Shown piece after piece: positions 38,428-48,541 of a stretch of 64,000 nucleotides of DNA (positions are counted from its first letter, which is position 1; each line of letters begins with the position of its first letter). Below the pieces are notes generated by a model that searched no databases, was not told the origin of the DNA, and was given only the letters and a program-made list of their open reading frames with translations. This stretch comes from Pseudanabaena sp. PCC 7367 (GTDB taxonomy: Bacteria > Cyanobacteriota > Cyanobacteriia > Pseudanabaenales > Pseudanabaenaceae): assembly GCF_000317065.1 (NCBI RefSeq), contig NC_019701.1:3172001-3236000 (forward strand), written 5' to 3'. Made by a program: the position numbers and the translations under genes.

Positions 38428-40128
38428 ATGAGCACGCTTAATAGTTTGACCCTTCATCGCCTGCAACGACTGCCGCGATCGAGTGCGATCTGGGAGGGCG
38501 ATCGCCGTTCCTTAGATAAGCCCCATGAGCATCTCGAAGGCACTAATTTGGTGCAGCTTAATGCTCGCCTCTTAAATGATGCCCAAGCTGAGTATGTGCT
38601 GTGGGTGGATGGCTCCAGTGGTATTGTCAGAGCCATGGATGTAATTGGCTCAAATGTGGGCAAAGAGGCGGTGGTAAGAGCCCTATTACAGGCGATCGAG
38701 CGGCCCCAGAGTCCAGCCCAGCCCAGCTTGCCCCAGAAAATATTAATATGCGATCGAGAATTGCAATTTTATTTGCGCGGCGTTTTACAAGGCTTGGACA
38801 TTACGATCGAACATACCGATCGCTTGCCCTTAATTGATGAATTTTTTGAAAATATCTTGGCTCAGGCCAGCTCCCATCCGCCAGATGTCCCGCCTGAACG
38901 AGCACCAGATCTCTATCAGCAAGCGCATATTCTGTGGCAAAACGCCCCCTGGGAATATTTGTGGGATCATCAGGTGATTTCGATCGAACTAAACCAGTGG
39001 GGACTAGGCACCATTTATGCGGTGACAATGGGTCGCTTAGGGCTAGAAAAAGGGGTAATTTTCTATCGATCGGAAGAATCACTCCTAGAATTCCGGCATC
39101 ATATCTCAGAAGAAGAAACCGCCGAAGATGCGGTCGAGGAAACTTTTCTACATCAAGATTGTTTATTTTCCCTGTTTGAAGATAACGGCTCCCTCTCTCC
39201 ACCAGAACTAAGTATGTTGCAGTCCTATGGCTGGGGTAAGGAAGTAAAAAGTAATCACGGCACCCATCCAATTTTTGGTGCCATCCACCCCCTCGAAGCA
39301 GGGCGGCCATTTTTGTATGAAGAGGAGGCGATCGCTTTAACTGTGATCCTGTCTGCCTTCAATGGGTTTATTACTCAGCATAAAGCCAAACTTAAGGCCG
39401 GCAAATTCGAGCAGCTTAGCAGTAAGATTACGCTGCCAACCCCAGCATCGCTGCCTGAGCCAATGGTATTGAAGGTTAAAGAGTTAAAGCTACAAGTGGG
39501 TACTCAACCCAATCTGTCGCAAGAAATTCACGACATTATTACGGAAAATCCTTTCCCTGATTCCACTGCCCCCCTAATTCACGAAGATCTCTGGCCGAAT
39601 AATGTTGCTTTTCGATTTTTAAATCTGGAGTGGGACAAGGTTGATTCAATCCGCCAAAGCCCTCTCTATTTACAGTTGGCGGAAACAGATTTCCCCCGTA
39701 AAGCCGACGCTCTGTCGGTGCTTTTGATCCAAACCTCTCGCCCCAAGGCTCACGCCCTAATCGAAGCGATCGAAGACAACGGCGGGATCGAGGCGGTTTG
39801 CTTTAACCCGGCAGAATCGATTTTTGGGGATAAATATGATTTGGGGCTGGTGGTTTTGGGTACGGGCGAGTTGCATTTGTTTGGTGAATTTGATCATAAA
39901 AAAAATGCCCAAACTAAGTCCTATCGAGCATGGAAAAAGCAATGTAAAACCAATCAGGGTAGATGTGCAGTAATTATTGCCATGGGCATTACCTCAACTG
40001 AGTTCCGTGGTAAGCTGGCGCAGCATCACATCATGGCCTATTACGAAGTACCGTTGGTGTCAGCTCAGGAATTGGGGTTGGGGACAATCTCGGCACAACC
40101 GATCTTAGATTACGAGTTTGATCTCTAG
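38428..40128 (+). CDS. Conserved cyanobacterial protein, possibly DUF6930
   Basis: A 566-residue soluble protein of unknown function. The N-terminal part (1-110) reads WEGDRRSLDKPHEHL, YVLWVDGSSGIVRAMDVIGSNVGKEAVVRALLQAIERP and looks like an alpha/beta domain. The middle has PWEYLWDHQVISIELNQWGLGTIYAVTMGRLG (about 173-204). The C-terminus (about 425-566) has ALSVLLIQTSRPKAHALIEAIEDNGGIEAVCFNPAE and may be a repeat of the N-terminal domain. I believe related proteins carry a DUF6930 label, but cannot confirm it. GGAGG precedes the start. No signal peptide. Confidence 0.75.
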   Translation: MSTLNSLTLHRLQRLPRSSAIWEGDRRSLDKPHEHLEGTNLVQLNARLLNDAQAEYVLWVDGSSGIVRAMDVIGSNVGKEAVVRALLQAIERPQSPAQPSLPQKILICDRELQFYLRGVLQGLDITIEHTDRLPLIDEFFENILAQASSHPPDVPPERAPDLYQQAHILWQNAPWEYLWDHQVISIELNQWGLGTIYAVTMGRLGLEKGVIFYRSEESLLEFRHHISEEETAEDAVEETFLHQDCLFSLFEDNGSLSPPELSMLQSYGWGKEVKSNHGTHPIFGAIHPLEAGRPFLYEEEAIALTVILSAFNGFITQHKAKLKAGKFEQLSSKITLPTPASLPEPMVLKVKELKLQVGTQPNLSQEIHDIITENPFPDSTAPLIHEDLWPNNVAFRFLNLEWDKVDSIRQSPLYLQLAETDFPRKADALSVLLIQTSRPKAHALIEAIEDNGGIEAVCFNPAESIFGDKYDLGLVVLGTGELHLFGEFDHKKNAQTKSYRAWKKQCKTNQGRCAVIIAMGITSTEFRGKLAQHHIMAYYEVPLVSAQELGLGTISAQPILDYEFDL

Positions 40129-40551
40129 GCGATCGCTTGGCGGTGAACTAAGTCTGATGTAAACATAACTGCCAACCCAATCAGGCGAAGACAACGATCG
40201 GCATAATGATTACGATTGATCATAAGATTTTCTTGGCTAGTCAAGTTAACATATTCATGTTTCAATGCTTGAATCGATCTTGGCGCTAGGCGCTACTAAC
40301 ATATTAGATTCTTAGATCGCTTCGATTGAGAAAGATGACATTGCCAGATCAGCGCCATTAACGCGGCATTAACAATAATTACAGTCGTGTGAATGGTGAT
40401 CTGATTAATCGCATTAATCGCAGGATTTGCGCTTAGTTGTTTTTCTGGATCATTCGGTGGCAACATAGGGTGATTAGATTCAGTCAATTAGACTCAGTCA
40501 ATTAGATTAAGCCAATAATCAAATAATTAAGTAACCATAGAAGCTTGAAAG
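40129..40551. other. Intergenic region upstream of the lptA-like gene
   Basis: About 420 bp with no supportable gene. It includes a 14 bp tandem repeat (40473-40514) shortly before the lptA-like start. Confidence 0.5.
40473..40514. repeat. 14 bp tandem repeat, three imperfect copies
   Basis: ATTAGATTCAGTCA (40473-40486), ATTAGACTCAGTCA (40487-40500) and ATTAGATTAAGCCA (40501-40514) follow each other directly. Confidence 0.8.
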
Positions 40552-41253
40552 ATGAATTCAGACTCGTCTTGCCCCAGCCATTCCCACAATTCAGTTGTGA
40601 AAGCGCAACAGAGCCAGCTTACCCTAGCCAGCCCTAAGCCTGGTTTATTTAGTTTAGCTAAGGCGATCGCCACCGCTGGACTATCCTTGCTATTGCCGTT
40701 GGCATTGCCAGTAATAGCACTAACCGGGCTAGCCACTCGGCACAGTCCACTTAGCCCAGCCGCAGTCCAGGCTCAAACCACAGGCACTGCGTTGACGATC
40801 CGGGCTGATGTGCAGGAAGCTAACGCCCAAACTGGCATAGTTACCGCCAGGGGCAATGTACAAATGAACTATCCTGCCCGTCAAATTACCGCCACCTCTG
40901 CTCAGGCTGAGTATTTTTCCAATGAGCGGCGGATTGTGCTGTCGGGCAATGTGGTAGTAAATCAGCGTGGTAACAGCATCAAAGCGGAAACAATTACCTA
41001 TTTGATCGATGAAGCCCGATTTGAGGCGCTGCCCCAGGAAAGCCAGCAGGTAGAATCGGTTTACATTGTGCCCGACGAGAACCTCTCGGCAACAACCGCG
41101 CCTACCACTACGCCAGTGACGGAAATTAAACCCACCTTCAAGAGCCTGGTCAGCCCACCTAACGATCAACTCAACTCCGCTGAAGGTGAGGAAGCTGCGC
41201 CTGATGAAGATGCAGATGCAGCAGATGCAAAAGATACACAAACCGCTGAATAA
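40552..41253 (+). CDS. LptA/OstA-like periplasmic LPS transport protein
   Basis: A 233-residue protein with a basic N-terminus, a hydrophobic segment (LSLLLPLALPVIALTGLA, about 43-60) acting as signal or anchor, and an OstA/LptA beta-jellyroll domain (about 80-170). The latter is recognised by LTIRADVQEANAQTGIVTARGNVQMNYPARQITATSAQAEYF and IVLSGNVVVNQRGNSIKAETITYLIDEARFEAL. The C-terminal 60 residues are acidic (EGEEAAPDEDADAADAKD) and probably disordered. LptA carries lipopolysaccharide across the periplasm. lptB and an lptF/G-type permease follow downstream, which supports this. Confidence 0.88.
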   Translation: MNSDSSCPSHSHNSVVKAQQSQLTLASPKPGLFSLAKAIATAGLSLLLPLALPVIALTGLATRHSPLSPAAVQAQTTGTALTIRADVQEANAQTGIVTARGNVQMNYPARQITATSAQAEYFSNERRIVLSGNVVVNQRGNSIKAETITYLIDEARFEALPQESQQVESVYIVPDENLSATTAPTTTPVTEIKPTFKSLVSPPNDQLNSAEGEEAAPDEDADAADAKDTQTAE

Positions 41254-41524
41254 TCGATCGCTCAGATTTTGGCAATGCTTGTGGAGGTATTACGCGATCG
41301 CATCTTTCTGCTGAAGCTAATGTGTTTTGATGATCTAGGTCTGGTATCGATGCTGTTGATCATTTTCATTTTTGCAATCAGCCCTTAGGTAAAAACTAAA
41401 TTGCCAGTTTGCCAAGTAGAGCTGCCAAGCCTATATCCCATAAATGAACCCAAATATCAGCCTAGAAATAAATTGAGAAATCAAACCATCAAGAGACTTC
41501 GATCAGAGTTGAGAAAATAGCAAT

Positions 41525-42253
41525 ATGCAACTAGCCCTCAATGATGTGAGCAAAAGCTATGGGCGGCGCACCGTAGTTAAGTCCGTTAATCTAACCGTAA
41601 AGCAAGGTGAGATTGTGGGGCTATTGGGGCCAAACGGGGCTGGTAAAACGACTACTTTTTATATGGCAACAGGTTTGGTGCAGCCTAATCGGGGTTCGGT
41701 CTGGCTCGACGATCGAGATATTACTGACCTGCCGATCCATGAGCGGGCGAGGTTGGGGATGGCCTATCTGGCGCAAGAGCCAACGATTTTTCGCAATTTA
41801 TCGGTGCGAGATAATTTGCAACTGGTAATGGAGCAAACCGGGGTGCCCCGCTATCAACAAAAAGCCAGGGTAAATGCCTTAATTAAGGATTTTCAACTCA
41901 CCCATGTTAGCGGCACCAAGGGGATTCAAATTTCTGGGGGTGAACGCCGCCGCACCGAAATTGCCCGTGCCCTGGCGATCGGCAAAGAAGGCCCTAAGTT
42001 TTTGCTGTTGGATGAACCATTTGCGGGGATTGACCCGATCGCAGTGGCCGAAATCCAGTCGATTATGGCTGATTTGCGCGATCGAAATATGGGTATTCTG
42101 ATCACAGACCATAATGTACGCGAGACTCTGGCAATTATCGATCGAGCCTATATTATGCGGGAGGGACAAATCTTGGCCTATGGCGATCGGGATCAGCTCG
42201 CTGATAACGCCGAAGTGAGGGAATACTACCTCGGTAAAAATTTCCGATTCTAG
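41525..42253 (+). CDS. lptB: LPS export ABC transporter ATPase LptB
   Basis: A 242-residue cytoplasmic ATPase that drives lipopolysaccharide extraction from the inner membrane. Walker A GPNGAGKTT (35-43), Q-loop with the LptB-type LAQEPTIFRNLSVRDNLQLVME, signature ISGGERRRTEIARAL and Walker B FLLLDEPFAGIDPIAV. The ISGGERRR and PFAGIDP variants are typical of LptB. The gene lies between the lptA-like and permease genes. Confidence 0.95.
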   Translation: MQLALNDVSKSYGRRTVVKSVNLTVKQGEIVGLLGPNGAGKTTTFYMATGLVQPNRGSVWLDDRDITDLPIHERARLGMAYLAQEPTIFRNLSVRDNLQLVMEQTGVPRYQQKARVNALIKDFQLTHVSGTKGIQISGGERRRTEIARALAIGKEGPKFLLLDEPFAGIDPIAVAEIQSIMADLRDRNMGILITDHNVRETLAIIDRAYIMREGQILAYGDRDQLADNAEVREYYLGKNFRF

Positions 42254-42824
42254 GTTCAATTACTCCTTTAATTCCAGGGATCTAATTCCAGGGATTGGCT
42301 TTGGCCTATAAACTAGACTACGTGTGGCAAAAGTTTTAGTATTTATGTTTACCACTAGCTTAATTTAGGTCATTGGTTTGCTATTTTTTGGCTTGGCCTT
42401 GTTTAAGATCAACTAATAAGACCGCTATTTTTATCTAGTCAATATTTTGATTAAATCCACGCCGCCATAATTGCCACAAATTCTATGCAATCTCGTCATT
42501 AGATTGGACTAGAGTTAACCACTTAACCCGCCTTGCTGGGAGGCTCTAGCCATATTGATTGATCAGAGCAATTAATAGTAAATCAATAAATAATAGTAGA
42601 AAAGATTGCTCAAGTTTAAACATGCCGAAAGCATACCAGTGGGATTGCTGCTATTATCCTGATGCATTCGCTAGCCTTAATCATTCTTAGGGCGATCGCC
42701 AGCAGCTAAACTTGATGAATGAGCAATAATTTGCCTCATTGGGGGATAGTAAACCAGCAAATTTTGGTTTAAACGTATTAAAGGGTGGGTAACAAGAGAC
42801 AATAGCTTAGAAGCTTTAGATTAA
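42254..42824. other. Intergenic region between lptB and the permease gene
   Basis: About 570 bp without a supportable gene. A 13 bp repeat (42269-42295) lies just after lptB. The size of the gap suggests the permease has its own promoter. Confidence 0.5.
42269..42295. repeat. 13 bp direct repeat after lptB
   Basis: TAATTCCAGGGAT occurs at 42269-42281 and 42283-42295, one base apart (14 bp period). Confidence 0.8.
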
Positions 42825-44039
42825 ATGGCAACCGTAAACAAGTTGAGAGATCGCCGCAAACCCAAAAAAGCTAAGCAGCTTAATGTTAGCAATCGCCCAT
42901 TGCTAGCGTTGGTGCCGAGCATCTCAATTATGGATCGCTATCTTAGCTATGAGATGATTGCACCCTTTATGTTTGGGGTGGGCGCATTTACTTCGATCGC
43001 GCTGGCGATCGGCTCGTTGTTTGAGCTGGTGCGCTTGATGACCGATGCCGGGTTAGACCTGTGGTCAGCGATCCAGATTTTTGGCCTTCGCTTGCCAGGG
43101 TTTATGGTTTATTCGTTCCCGATGGCAGTTTTATTGTCTACCCTGATTAGCTATAGTCGTTTGTCTTCCGATGGTGAAATTACGGCGTTGCGCAGTTGCG
43201 GCATTAGTGTCTATCGATTGGTGGGGCCAGCGATCGCCCTGAGTTTGATCGTATCGGGGCTGACCTTTGCCTTTAATGAAGTGATTGTCCCTTCCGCCAA
43301 CTGGCAGGCCAAAACAACCCTGCGTACTGCCTTGAACGAAGACAATCCGTTATTTAAAACCAACGATATTTTCTACAATCAATACGGTGACATTGTTTAT
43401 CCCGATGGCAGGGTTGAGAGCGGCTTGGTGCGTAGCTTTTATGCCCGTCGCTTCGATGGGACGCAGATGATCGATCTAACGGTGATGGATTTTTCCCAGG
43501 GATCATTGCAGCAAATTTCTGTGGCTAAGTCGGCATTTTGGCTCACCTCCCAAAATGTATGGCAGTTCAATGATGGCACCACCTACATCATCAGCCCCGA
43601 TGGGTCTTATCAAAGTATTCTGAGTTTTGAAGAACAACGCCTAAAATTGCCACGGGCACCATTAGACCTGGCCCAGGAACAACGCAGCTCCGATGAAATG
43701 AATATTCGGGAGTTGAGTCGGCATGTGGAGTTAATTCGCCAGTCTGGCAACATTAAAGAAGAAAGAAAACTGGAAGTGCGATTGCAGCAAAAGTACGCGT
43801 TGCCATTTATTTGTCTGGTGTTTGCCCTGGTTGGTGCGCCATTGGGAATGCGACCGCAACGCACCAGCACGGCGCTGGGGTTTGGCCTCAGTGTCTTGAT
43901 TATTTTCGGTTACTATGTGCTGCTGTTTATTTGTGGCGCACTGGGACAGGTGGGGATCATTGCGCCATTGGTGGCGGCATGGCTGCCCAATATTATTTGC
44001 CTGTCGATCGGTGGTTTGCTACTAAGCCGAGTCAACTAG
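42825..44039 (+). CDS. LptF/LptG-family permease
   Basis: A 404-residue inner-membrane protein of the YjgP/YjgQ (LptF/LptG) family, the membrane part of the LptB2FG lipopolysaccharide extractor. Three N-terminal membrane segments carry IMDRYLSYEMIAPFMFGVGAFTS and the family motif GLRLPGFMVYSFPMAVLLSTLISYSRLSSDGEITALRSCGIS. A periplasmic beta-domain (about 165-300) follows, then three C-terminal segments starting YALPFICLVFALVGAPLGMRPQR. Only one permease gene is here; cyanobacteria commonly have one such gene, which may act as a homodimer. Confidence 0.92.
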   Translation: MATVNKLRDRRKPKKAKQLNVSNRPLLALVPSISIMDRYLSYEMIAPFMFGVGAFTSIALAIGSLFELVRLMTDAGLDLWSAIQIFGLRLPGFMVYSFPMAVLLSTLISYSRLSSDGEITALRSCGISVYRLVGPAIALSLIVSGLTFAFNEVIVPSANWQAKTTLRTALNEDNPLFKTNDIFYNQYGDIVYPDGRVESGLVRSFYARRFDGTQMIDLTVMDFSQGSLQQISVAKSAFWLTSQNVWQFNDGTTYIISPDGSYQSILSFEEQRLKLPRAPLDLAQEQRSSDEMNIRELSRHVELIRQSGNIKEERKLEVRLQQKYALPFICLVFALVGAPLGMRPQRTSTALGFGLSVLIIFGYYVLLFICGALGQVGIIAPLVAAWLPNIICLSIGGLLLSRVN

Positions 44040-44142
44040 AAATCAATATATATCCTGTGATGGTTGGTTTAGGACAAAATACAGGCTTATCGATAGTTGC
44101 AATAGCCTTGTCTGGCTCAGCTATATCCTAATTATCTCAGCG

Positions 44143-44166
44143 CTTGCTATTAACCTTGCTATTAAC
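44143..44166. repeat. 12 bp perfect tandem duplication
   Basis: CTTGCTATTAAC occurs twice head to tail (44143-44154 and 44155-44166), between the convergent permease and alr genes. Confidence 0.8.
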
Positions 44167-44299
44167 TGAATTTAGCTAAATCATAAACTCATGACCGAAG
44201 CTTGGCGATTGACCACGATCGCAACAATCTAGGCCTCAATCATAGGCTTTATATCAATATCTATCAATTCCTCTGCCGGGTTTCTGCCCTGAGATCAGG

Positions 44300-45451
44300 T
44301 TACAAATTAGCCTGACCCACCAGATCCGGCTGCATCACCGTAATTCTGGGTAAGCGATGCTTGAAGCCGCAGAGAATCTCCCAGGAGATCGTGCCCAGCA
44401 ACTCCGCCCAATGATCGGCACTGGCATTATCACCATTGCCAAGAAAAGTTACTTCATCGCCCACCTGCGCTTCTGGCACATGGGTAATGTCGATCAAACA
44501 TTGATCCATCGTGATTGTGCCCACCTGCGCCACCTGCTTTTGATGCAAAGACACCGAAATGCGATTGGATAAACCACGGGGCACACCATCGGCATAGCCG
44601 ATCGCCACCGTGGCCAACTTCATCTCCTGGGGCGTAATAAATGAATAGCCATAGCTGACCCCCGTACCCGCCGCGATCTCCTTAATTTGGCTAATCCTTG
44701 CCTTGACCTGCATCGCTGGTTTGAGATTAACTATGCCCCGGAGATGGGGCGCAGGATAGAGGCCATATAGACCTAGACCAGGCCGCACCAGATCATAATG
44801 CATTTTCGAGGAGGTCAGCATTCCTGCGGTGTTGCACATATGGATGTGGGGTGGGTGAATATGTGCCGCTTTCAGGGTTTCGATCACCTGTTCAAAACGT
44901 TGCTGCTGCGATCGCATCACGGTTTGATCCTGTTCATCGGCGGTGGCCAAGTGGGAATAAACACTACTGATCAATAACTGCGGCAAGCTCTGCACCAACT
45001 GCACAAACTCCCTTGCCTGTTGCCAGTTGACCCCTAACCGTGACATGCCCGTGTCGATCTTGAGATGGACGGGTACTACCTGGTTGAGTCCCAACAGGGT
45101 TTCATGGAAAACCAATGCTTGCTTGGGATTGCAGATCGTAGGTTGTAAACGATGCTCGGCGATCGCCTTGATTTCTGCGGGAGTGTTGGTAGCGCCCAAA
45201 ATCACGATCGGGGCGGTGATGCCAGCGTTGCGCAGTTGAATCCCTTCGGGGATCGTGGCCACCCCCAGCCAGCTTGCCCCACCTTGCAAGGCCACTTGAC
45301 CCACACCAACGGCACCGTGACCATAGGCATCAGCCTTAACCACTGCCATTACTTCTGTTTGGGGGGCGAGAATTTTTTTTAGCTGTCTAACATTATGCTC
45401 AACCGCAGAGAGATTAATCTCCACCCAGGCTCGATGATTTTGCTTTAACAT
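44300..45451 (-). CDS. alr: Alanine racemase
   Basis: A PLP enzyme making D-alanine for peptidoglycan. The cofactor lysine is in MAVVKADAYGHGAVGVG (about 35-51), the tyrosine base in GVSYGYSFITPQEM, and MDQCLIDIT and the C-terminal ILCGFKHRLPRI motifs are present. Length of 383 is normal. The start MLKQNHRAWVEINLSAVEHNV fits the family. A histidine kinase gene lies 303 bases upstream on the same strand, probably independently expressed. Confidence 0.95.
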   Translation of the reverse strand: MLKQNHRAWVEINLSAVEHNVRQLKKILAPQTEVMAVVKADAYGHGAVGVGQVALQGGASWLGVATIPEGIQLRNAGITAPIVILGATNTPAEIKAIAEHRLQPTICNPKQALVFHETLLGLNQVVPVHLKIDTGMSRLGVNWQQAREFVQLVQSLPQLLISSVYSHLATADEQDQTVMRSQQQRFEQVIETLKAAHIHPPHIHMCNTAGMLTSSKMHYDLVRPGLGLYGLYPAPHLRGIVNLKPAMQVKARISQIKEIAAGTGVSYGYSFITPQEMKLATVAIGYADGVPRGLSNRISVSLHQKQVAQVGTITMDQCLIDITHVPEAQVGDEVTFLGNGDNASADHWAELLGTISWEILCGFKHRLPRITVMQPDLVGQANL

Positions 45452-45711
45452 AACATCTCCTCACCAACGCTAACTAAAAGCTTTCTGCTTGTCCAAATCA
45501 TCTAAATCCAGAGTTACCGATCGCTCAAAGGTCTAGGTATTAACGCCAAAATAGCCCTAAACCAGCTATTTACTCGGTTATTGGTGGTAATCAATCGGCA
45601 AAAATCAATAATCCCGCGTCTAACTCAGTTTATCGCTTCGATCGGGCGTAATTTGCGTTATTTAATCAATCGATCGCGTCTATCTTCGCTCAGCTTATCA
45701 AACCAGGTTGA

Positions 45712-45731
45712 ATATTACTAGATATTACTAG
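45712..45731. repeat. 10 bp perfect tandem duplication
   Basis: ATATTACTAG occurs twice head to tail (45712-45721 and 45722-45731), in the 303 bp gap between the histidine kinase and alr. I see nothing else in that gap. Confidence 0.8.
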
Positions 45732-45754
45732 GTAGCCGTGATTGGCGATCGATG

Positions 45755-46906
45755 TTACCGACTTGCGCTTATTTCCGCCTGTGGCCAGCGTTTCAAGATC
45801 ACCGTAAAAATACTGCCCTGGTTTTCCTGGCTATTAACCTTGATCTCGCCCTGCATTTTACTCAGCAGTTCCTTGACGATCGCTAAGCCAATGCCACTGC
45901 CAGGAATATTGCTATGGGCTTGACGACCGCGAAAACGCCGATCGAATAAATGTTCTAGATCCTTGCTGGGAATGCCATAGCCGCTGTCTTTGATGGCAAT
46001 CGCCACTGTTTCTGGCAATACCCGCACTGCTATTTCTACCTGCCCCTGGGGTGTATATTTCACCGCATTGTCGAGTAAGTTACCCAGCACCTCCCGCAAT
46101 GCGCCACCATTGGCCTTGATCGGTGGTAATTCCGCTGGCATATAAGCCCGAAAGCTCAGTCCTTTGGTCTCGGCGATCGCTTCTGTGGATCGCAGCAATG
46201 GCGTTAATATTTCAGCCAAATCCGTAGCCGCCAATTCCAGGGTTGAAGCTGGCAGTAAGAACATTTCCTGTTGAGGTAAAGCCAATTCTTCCGCCGCATA
46301 TCTGGCCTGGTCTACTTCTGCCAGAATATCTTGCATATGCTGGGATTCTTGCAGGATACCCGACACAAAGCGATGCATGGGGTTGTCGGGGGCAATCCGA
46401 CGGGCGAGCAATTTGGCGAAGGTTTTGATCGCCGTGAGCGGGTTGCGCAACTGGTGCATCACCGTACTCAAAAACTGCTGTTGCCCCAGATAGGTCTGCT
46501 TTTGGGATTCCTCTAGCCATTGACAACGCCGATCGAGGGCACAGGCGATCGCCAGGGTATTGGCAATCTGTTGAATCTGGAAATGCTCGGTTTCGGTCCA
46601 GTTGCGATCCTCTCGTCCTGCCATCAATACACCCACGATCTCACCTTCATATACCAGGGGCAAAACCACCCGACCGGGCTTAACCAGGGCACTGCTTGCT
46701 GACGCTGGCAGCATTGGTGCGCTGTCGGCGGGTAATTCTTCGCTGGCTCCCACCGGATAGGCGGCCACTTCCACCAGATCAGTGGGCATTCCCTGGGCGA
46801 TCCCCTCGGCCAGATAAACCACGCTAGATGCTGCACCCAAACTTTGCGTGAGTAGGGCGATTTGGGACTGAGCAATCGAGACTAGGTCGGGGCTGGCGGA
46901 ATTCAT
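45755..46906 (-). CDS. GAF-domain sensor histidine kinase
   Basis: A 383-residue soluble sensor kinase. A GAF-like input domain (about 10-135) is followed by a HisKA domain with H151 in TVMHQLRNPLTAIKTFAKLLARR and an HATPase domain with N-box LGNLLDNAVKYTP, G1 box IKDSGYGIP and G2 box GSGIGLAIVKELL. No cysteine pattern for a bilin chromophore (GAF Cys-His) is apparent, so it probably senses a small molecule or a protein. No response regulator is adjacent. Confidence 0.92.
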   Translation of the reverse strand: MNSASPDLVSIAQSQIALLTQSLGAASSVVYLAEGIAQGMPTDLVEVAAYPVGASEELPADSAPMLPASASSALVKPGRVVLPLVYEGEIVGVLMAGREDRNWTETEHFQIQQIANTLAIACALDRRCQWLEESQKQTYLGQQQFLSTVMHQLRNPLTAIKTFAKLLARRIAPDNPMHRFVSGILQESQHMQDILAEVDQARYAAEELALPQQEMFLLPASTLELAATDLAEILTPLLRSTEAIAETKGLSFRAYMPAELPPIKANGGALREVLGNLLDNAVKYTPQGQVEIAVRVLPETVAIAIKDSGYGIPSKDLEHLFDRRFRGRQAHSNIPGSGIGLAIVKELLSKMQGEIKVNSQENQGSIFTVILKRWPQAEISASR

Positions 46907-47273
46907 ATCACTAACTAATCACGATTTAAGTTAGTTTGAGCGGTGTGGTTAATCAAGGTGGTTCTTAACCTGTTTAAAAATAGATCGCTATATAGTTTGC
47001 CTTAGTGGTCAACCATGAAAATAGTGATTTGGGTTCAAGCTGGTTGATGAGACAATCATCTGGATTACAATCCTGCCTGTTTATTAAATTAGGCAAGCAT
47101 TGGATTTAGTTAGCCAGATTAAGTCAATCGGTGGTGGGCTGCTACCTACCTTTGGGTTAGGTAGAATTTGGGGTGGATAAGTTTGCTAACTTCGATCGCC
47201 CACTAAGATCTGCTGGAATATAATTGTATGCTTCCACTCTAATAGTAGCTAACAATAAACTTACTAATCATGA

Positions 47274-47308
47274 AATAAAAGCATCCAATAAAAGTATCCA
47301 ATAAAAGC
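47274..47308. repeat. 13 bp tandem repeat, nearly three copies
   Basis: AATAAAAGCATCC (47274-47286), AATAAAAGTATCC (47287-47299) and a partial AATAAAAGC (47300-47308). Confidence 0.85.
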
Positions 47309-47320
47309 TAGGTATGCTGT

Positions 47321-47346
47321 TTGGATTGAAATTTTGGATTGAAAGT
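47321..47346. repeat. 13 bp tandem duplication (one mismatch)
   Basis: TTGGATTGAAATT (47321-47333) is followed by TTGGATTGAAAGT (47334-47346). Confidence 0.8.
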
Positions 47347-47477
47347 AAGCTCGACTACATTAAATTATGGGCGGTATATAAATGTATATAAATTGGGCTT
47401 CCCTAAAAGCTCTATTCTAGAAGATCTGATTAATTGTCATTAATCGCAGGAAATCTGGGCAAACAAATAAAATATCT

Positions 47478-48308
47478 ATGCAAATTGCCACCTGGAATGT
47501 TAATTCAGTGCGAACCCGCCTGGAACAAGTGCTTGATTGGCTGCGATCGCATCCCGAAGTAGATGTGCTCTGCCTTCAAGAGACCAAAGCGCCGGACGAT
47601 AAATTTCCGATCGCCGCCTTTAATGATCTGGGCTACCAGGTTTATATCTATGGCCAGAAATCCTATAACGGCGTGGCGATCGTAGCTAAGCAGCAAATGG
47701 ACGAGATCGCCAATGGATTTGGGGCGATCCTGGGGGATGGGTTTAGTGCTAATAACCCAGATCTAGATTTTGATGATCAAAAGCGGGTGATTTCTGGCGT
47801 GAGCAATGGCGTGCGGATTGTAAATCTCTATGTGCCCAATGGTTCAGCCCCTGGCAGTGAGAAATATGACTATAAATTGCAGTGGTTAGCTAAATTAAAC
47901 AATTACTTAAAAAAGCTGATTGAGCAGGATGGCGGCATTGATGCGGCGCAAATTCTGGTGTGTGGCGATCTGAATGTGGCGATCGCCGATATTGATATCT
48001 ATGACCCCAGCGATCGAGCTAAGCATATTATGTCTACCGATCTTGAGCGTGAGACCTTGCAAGCGGCTGTACTTAATCTTGGCTTCCAGGATGCATTTCG
48101 CAAATTCACCCCAGATGCGGGGCATTTTAGTTGGTGGGACTATCGGGGTGGGTCATTCCGGCGTAATCATGGCTGGCGGATTGATTACCACCTACTCAGC
48201 CCCAAGCTTTATGAGCAGGCGATCGCCTGTACCATAGACATCGAACCCCGTCGCCTGGAAAAACCCAGCGATCACACTCCCGTAGTGGTAGAGTTGCAAT
48301 TGGCATAA
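47478..48308 (+). CDS. xth: Exodeoxyribonuclease III (AP endonuclease)
   Basis: XthA cuts DNA at abasic sites and degrades 3' ends during base excision repair. Family motifs are in order: ATWNVNSVRTRLEQVLDWL, VLCLQETKAPDDKFP (metal-binding Glu), QVYIYGQKSYNGVAI, the catalytic CGDLNVAIADIDIYDP, FSWWDYRGGSFRRNHGWRIDYHL and the final SDHTPVVVEL with the catalytic His. It is 276 residues, normal length, and stands alone. Confidence 0.95.
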   Translation: MQIATWNVNSVRTRLEQVLDWLRSHPEVDVLCLQETKAPDDKFPIAAFNDLGYQVYIYGQKSYNGVAIVAKQQMDEIANGFGAILGDGFSANNPDLDFDDQKRVISGVSNGVRIVNLYVPNGSAPGSEKYDYKLQWLAKLNNYLKKLIEQDGGIDAAQILVCGDLNVAIADIDIYDPSDRAKHIMSTDLERETLQAAVLNLGFQDAFRKFTPDAGHFSWWDYRGGSFRRNHGWRIDYHLLSPKLYEQAIACTIDIEPRRLEKPSDHTPVVVELQLA

Positions 48309-48541
48309 TGGAGTCAAAGTATTCTAGTTAGCGCCATAAAATAACCATCAAGCTTTAATATCATCGATAATATGCCCAAGCAGGGTGATGGTTAGCTCAT
48401 ATTCACCCGGATGTATGAAGCCCACTAATGATCTAGCACCTTAGGCTTAGTTAAGCTGACACAAATACTAACTATTTCTGGCGATAAACATTCTTCACTG
48501 CCCGCACCTGACAAAGTATCACTCTAACGATCGAGTAAGTT

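Larger units (their letters stand above)
46907..47477. other. Intergenic region between divergent genes, with tandem repeats
   Basis: About 570 bp with no supportable gene; it has two tandem duplication tracts (47274-47308 and 47321-47346). Confidence 0.5.
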
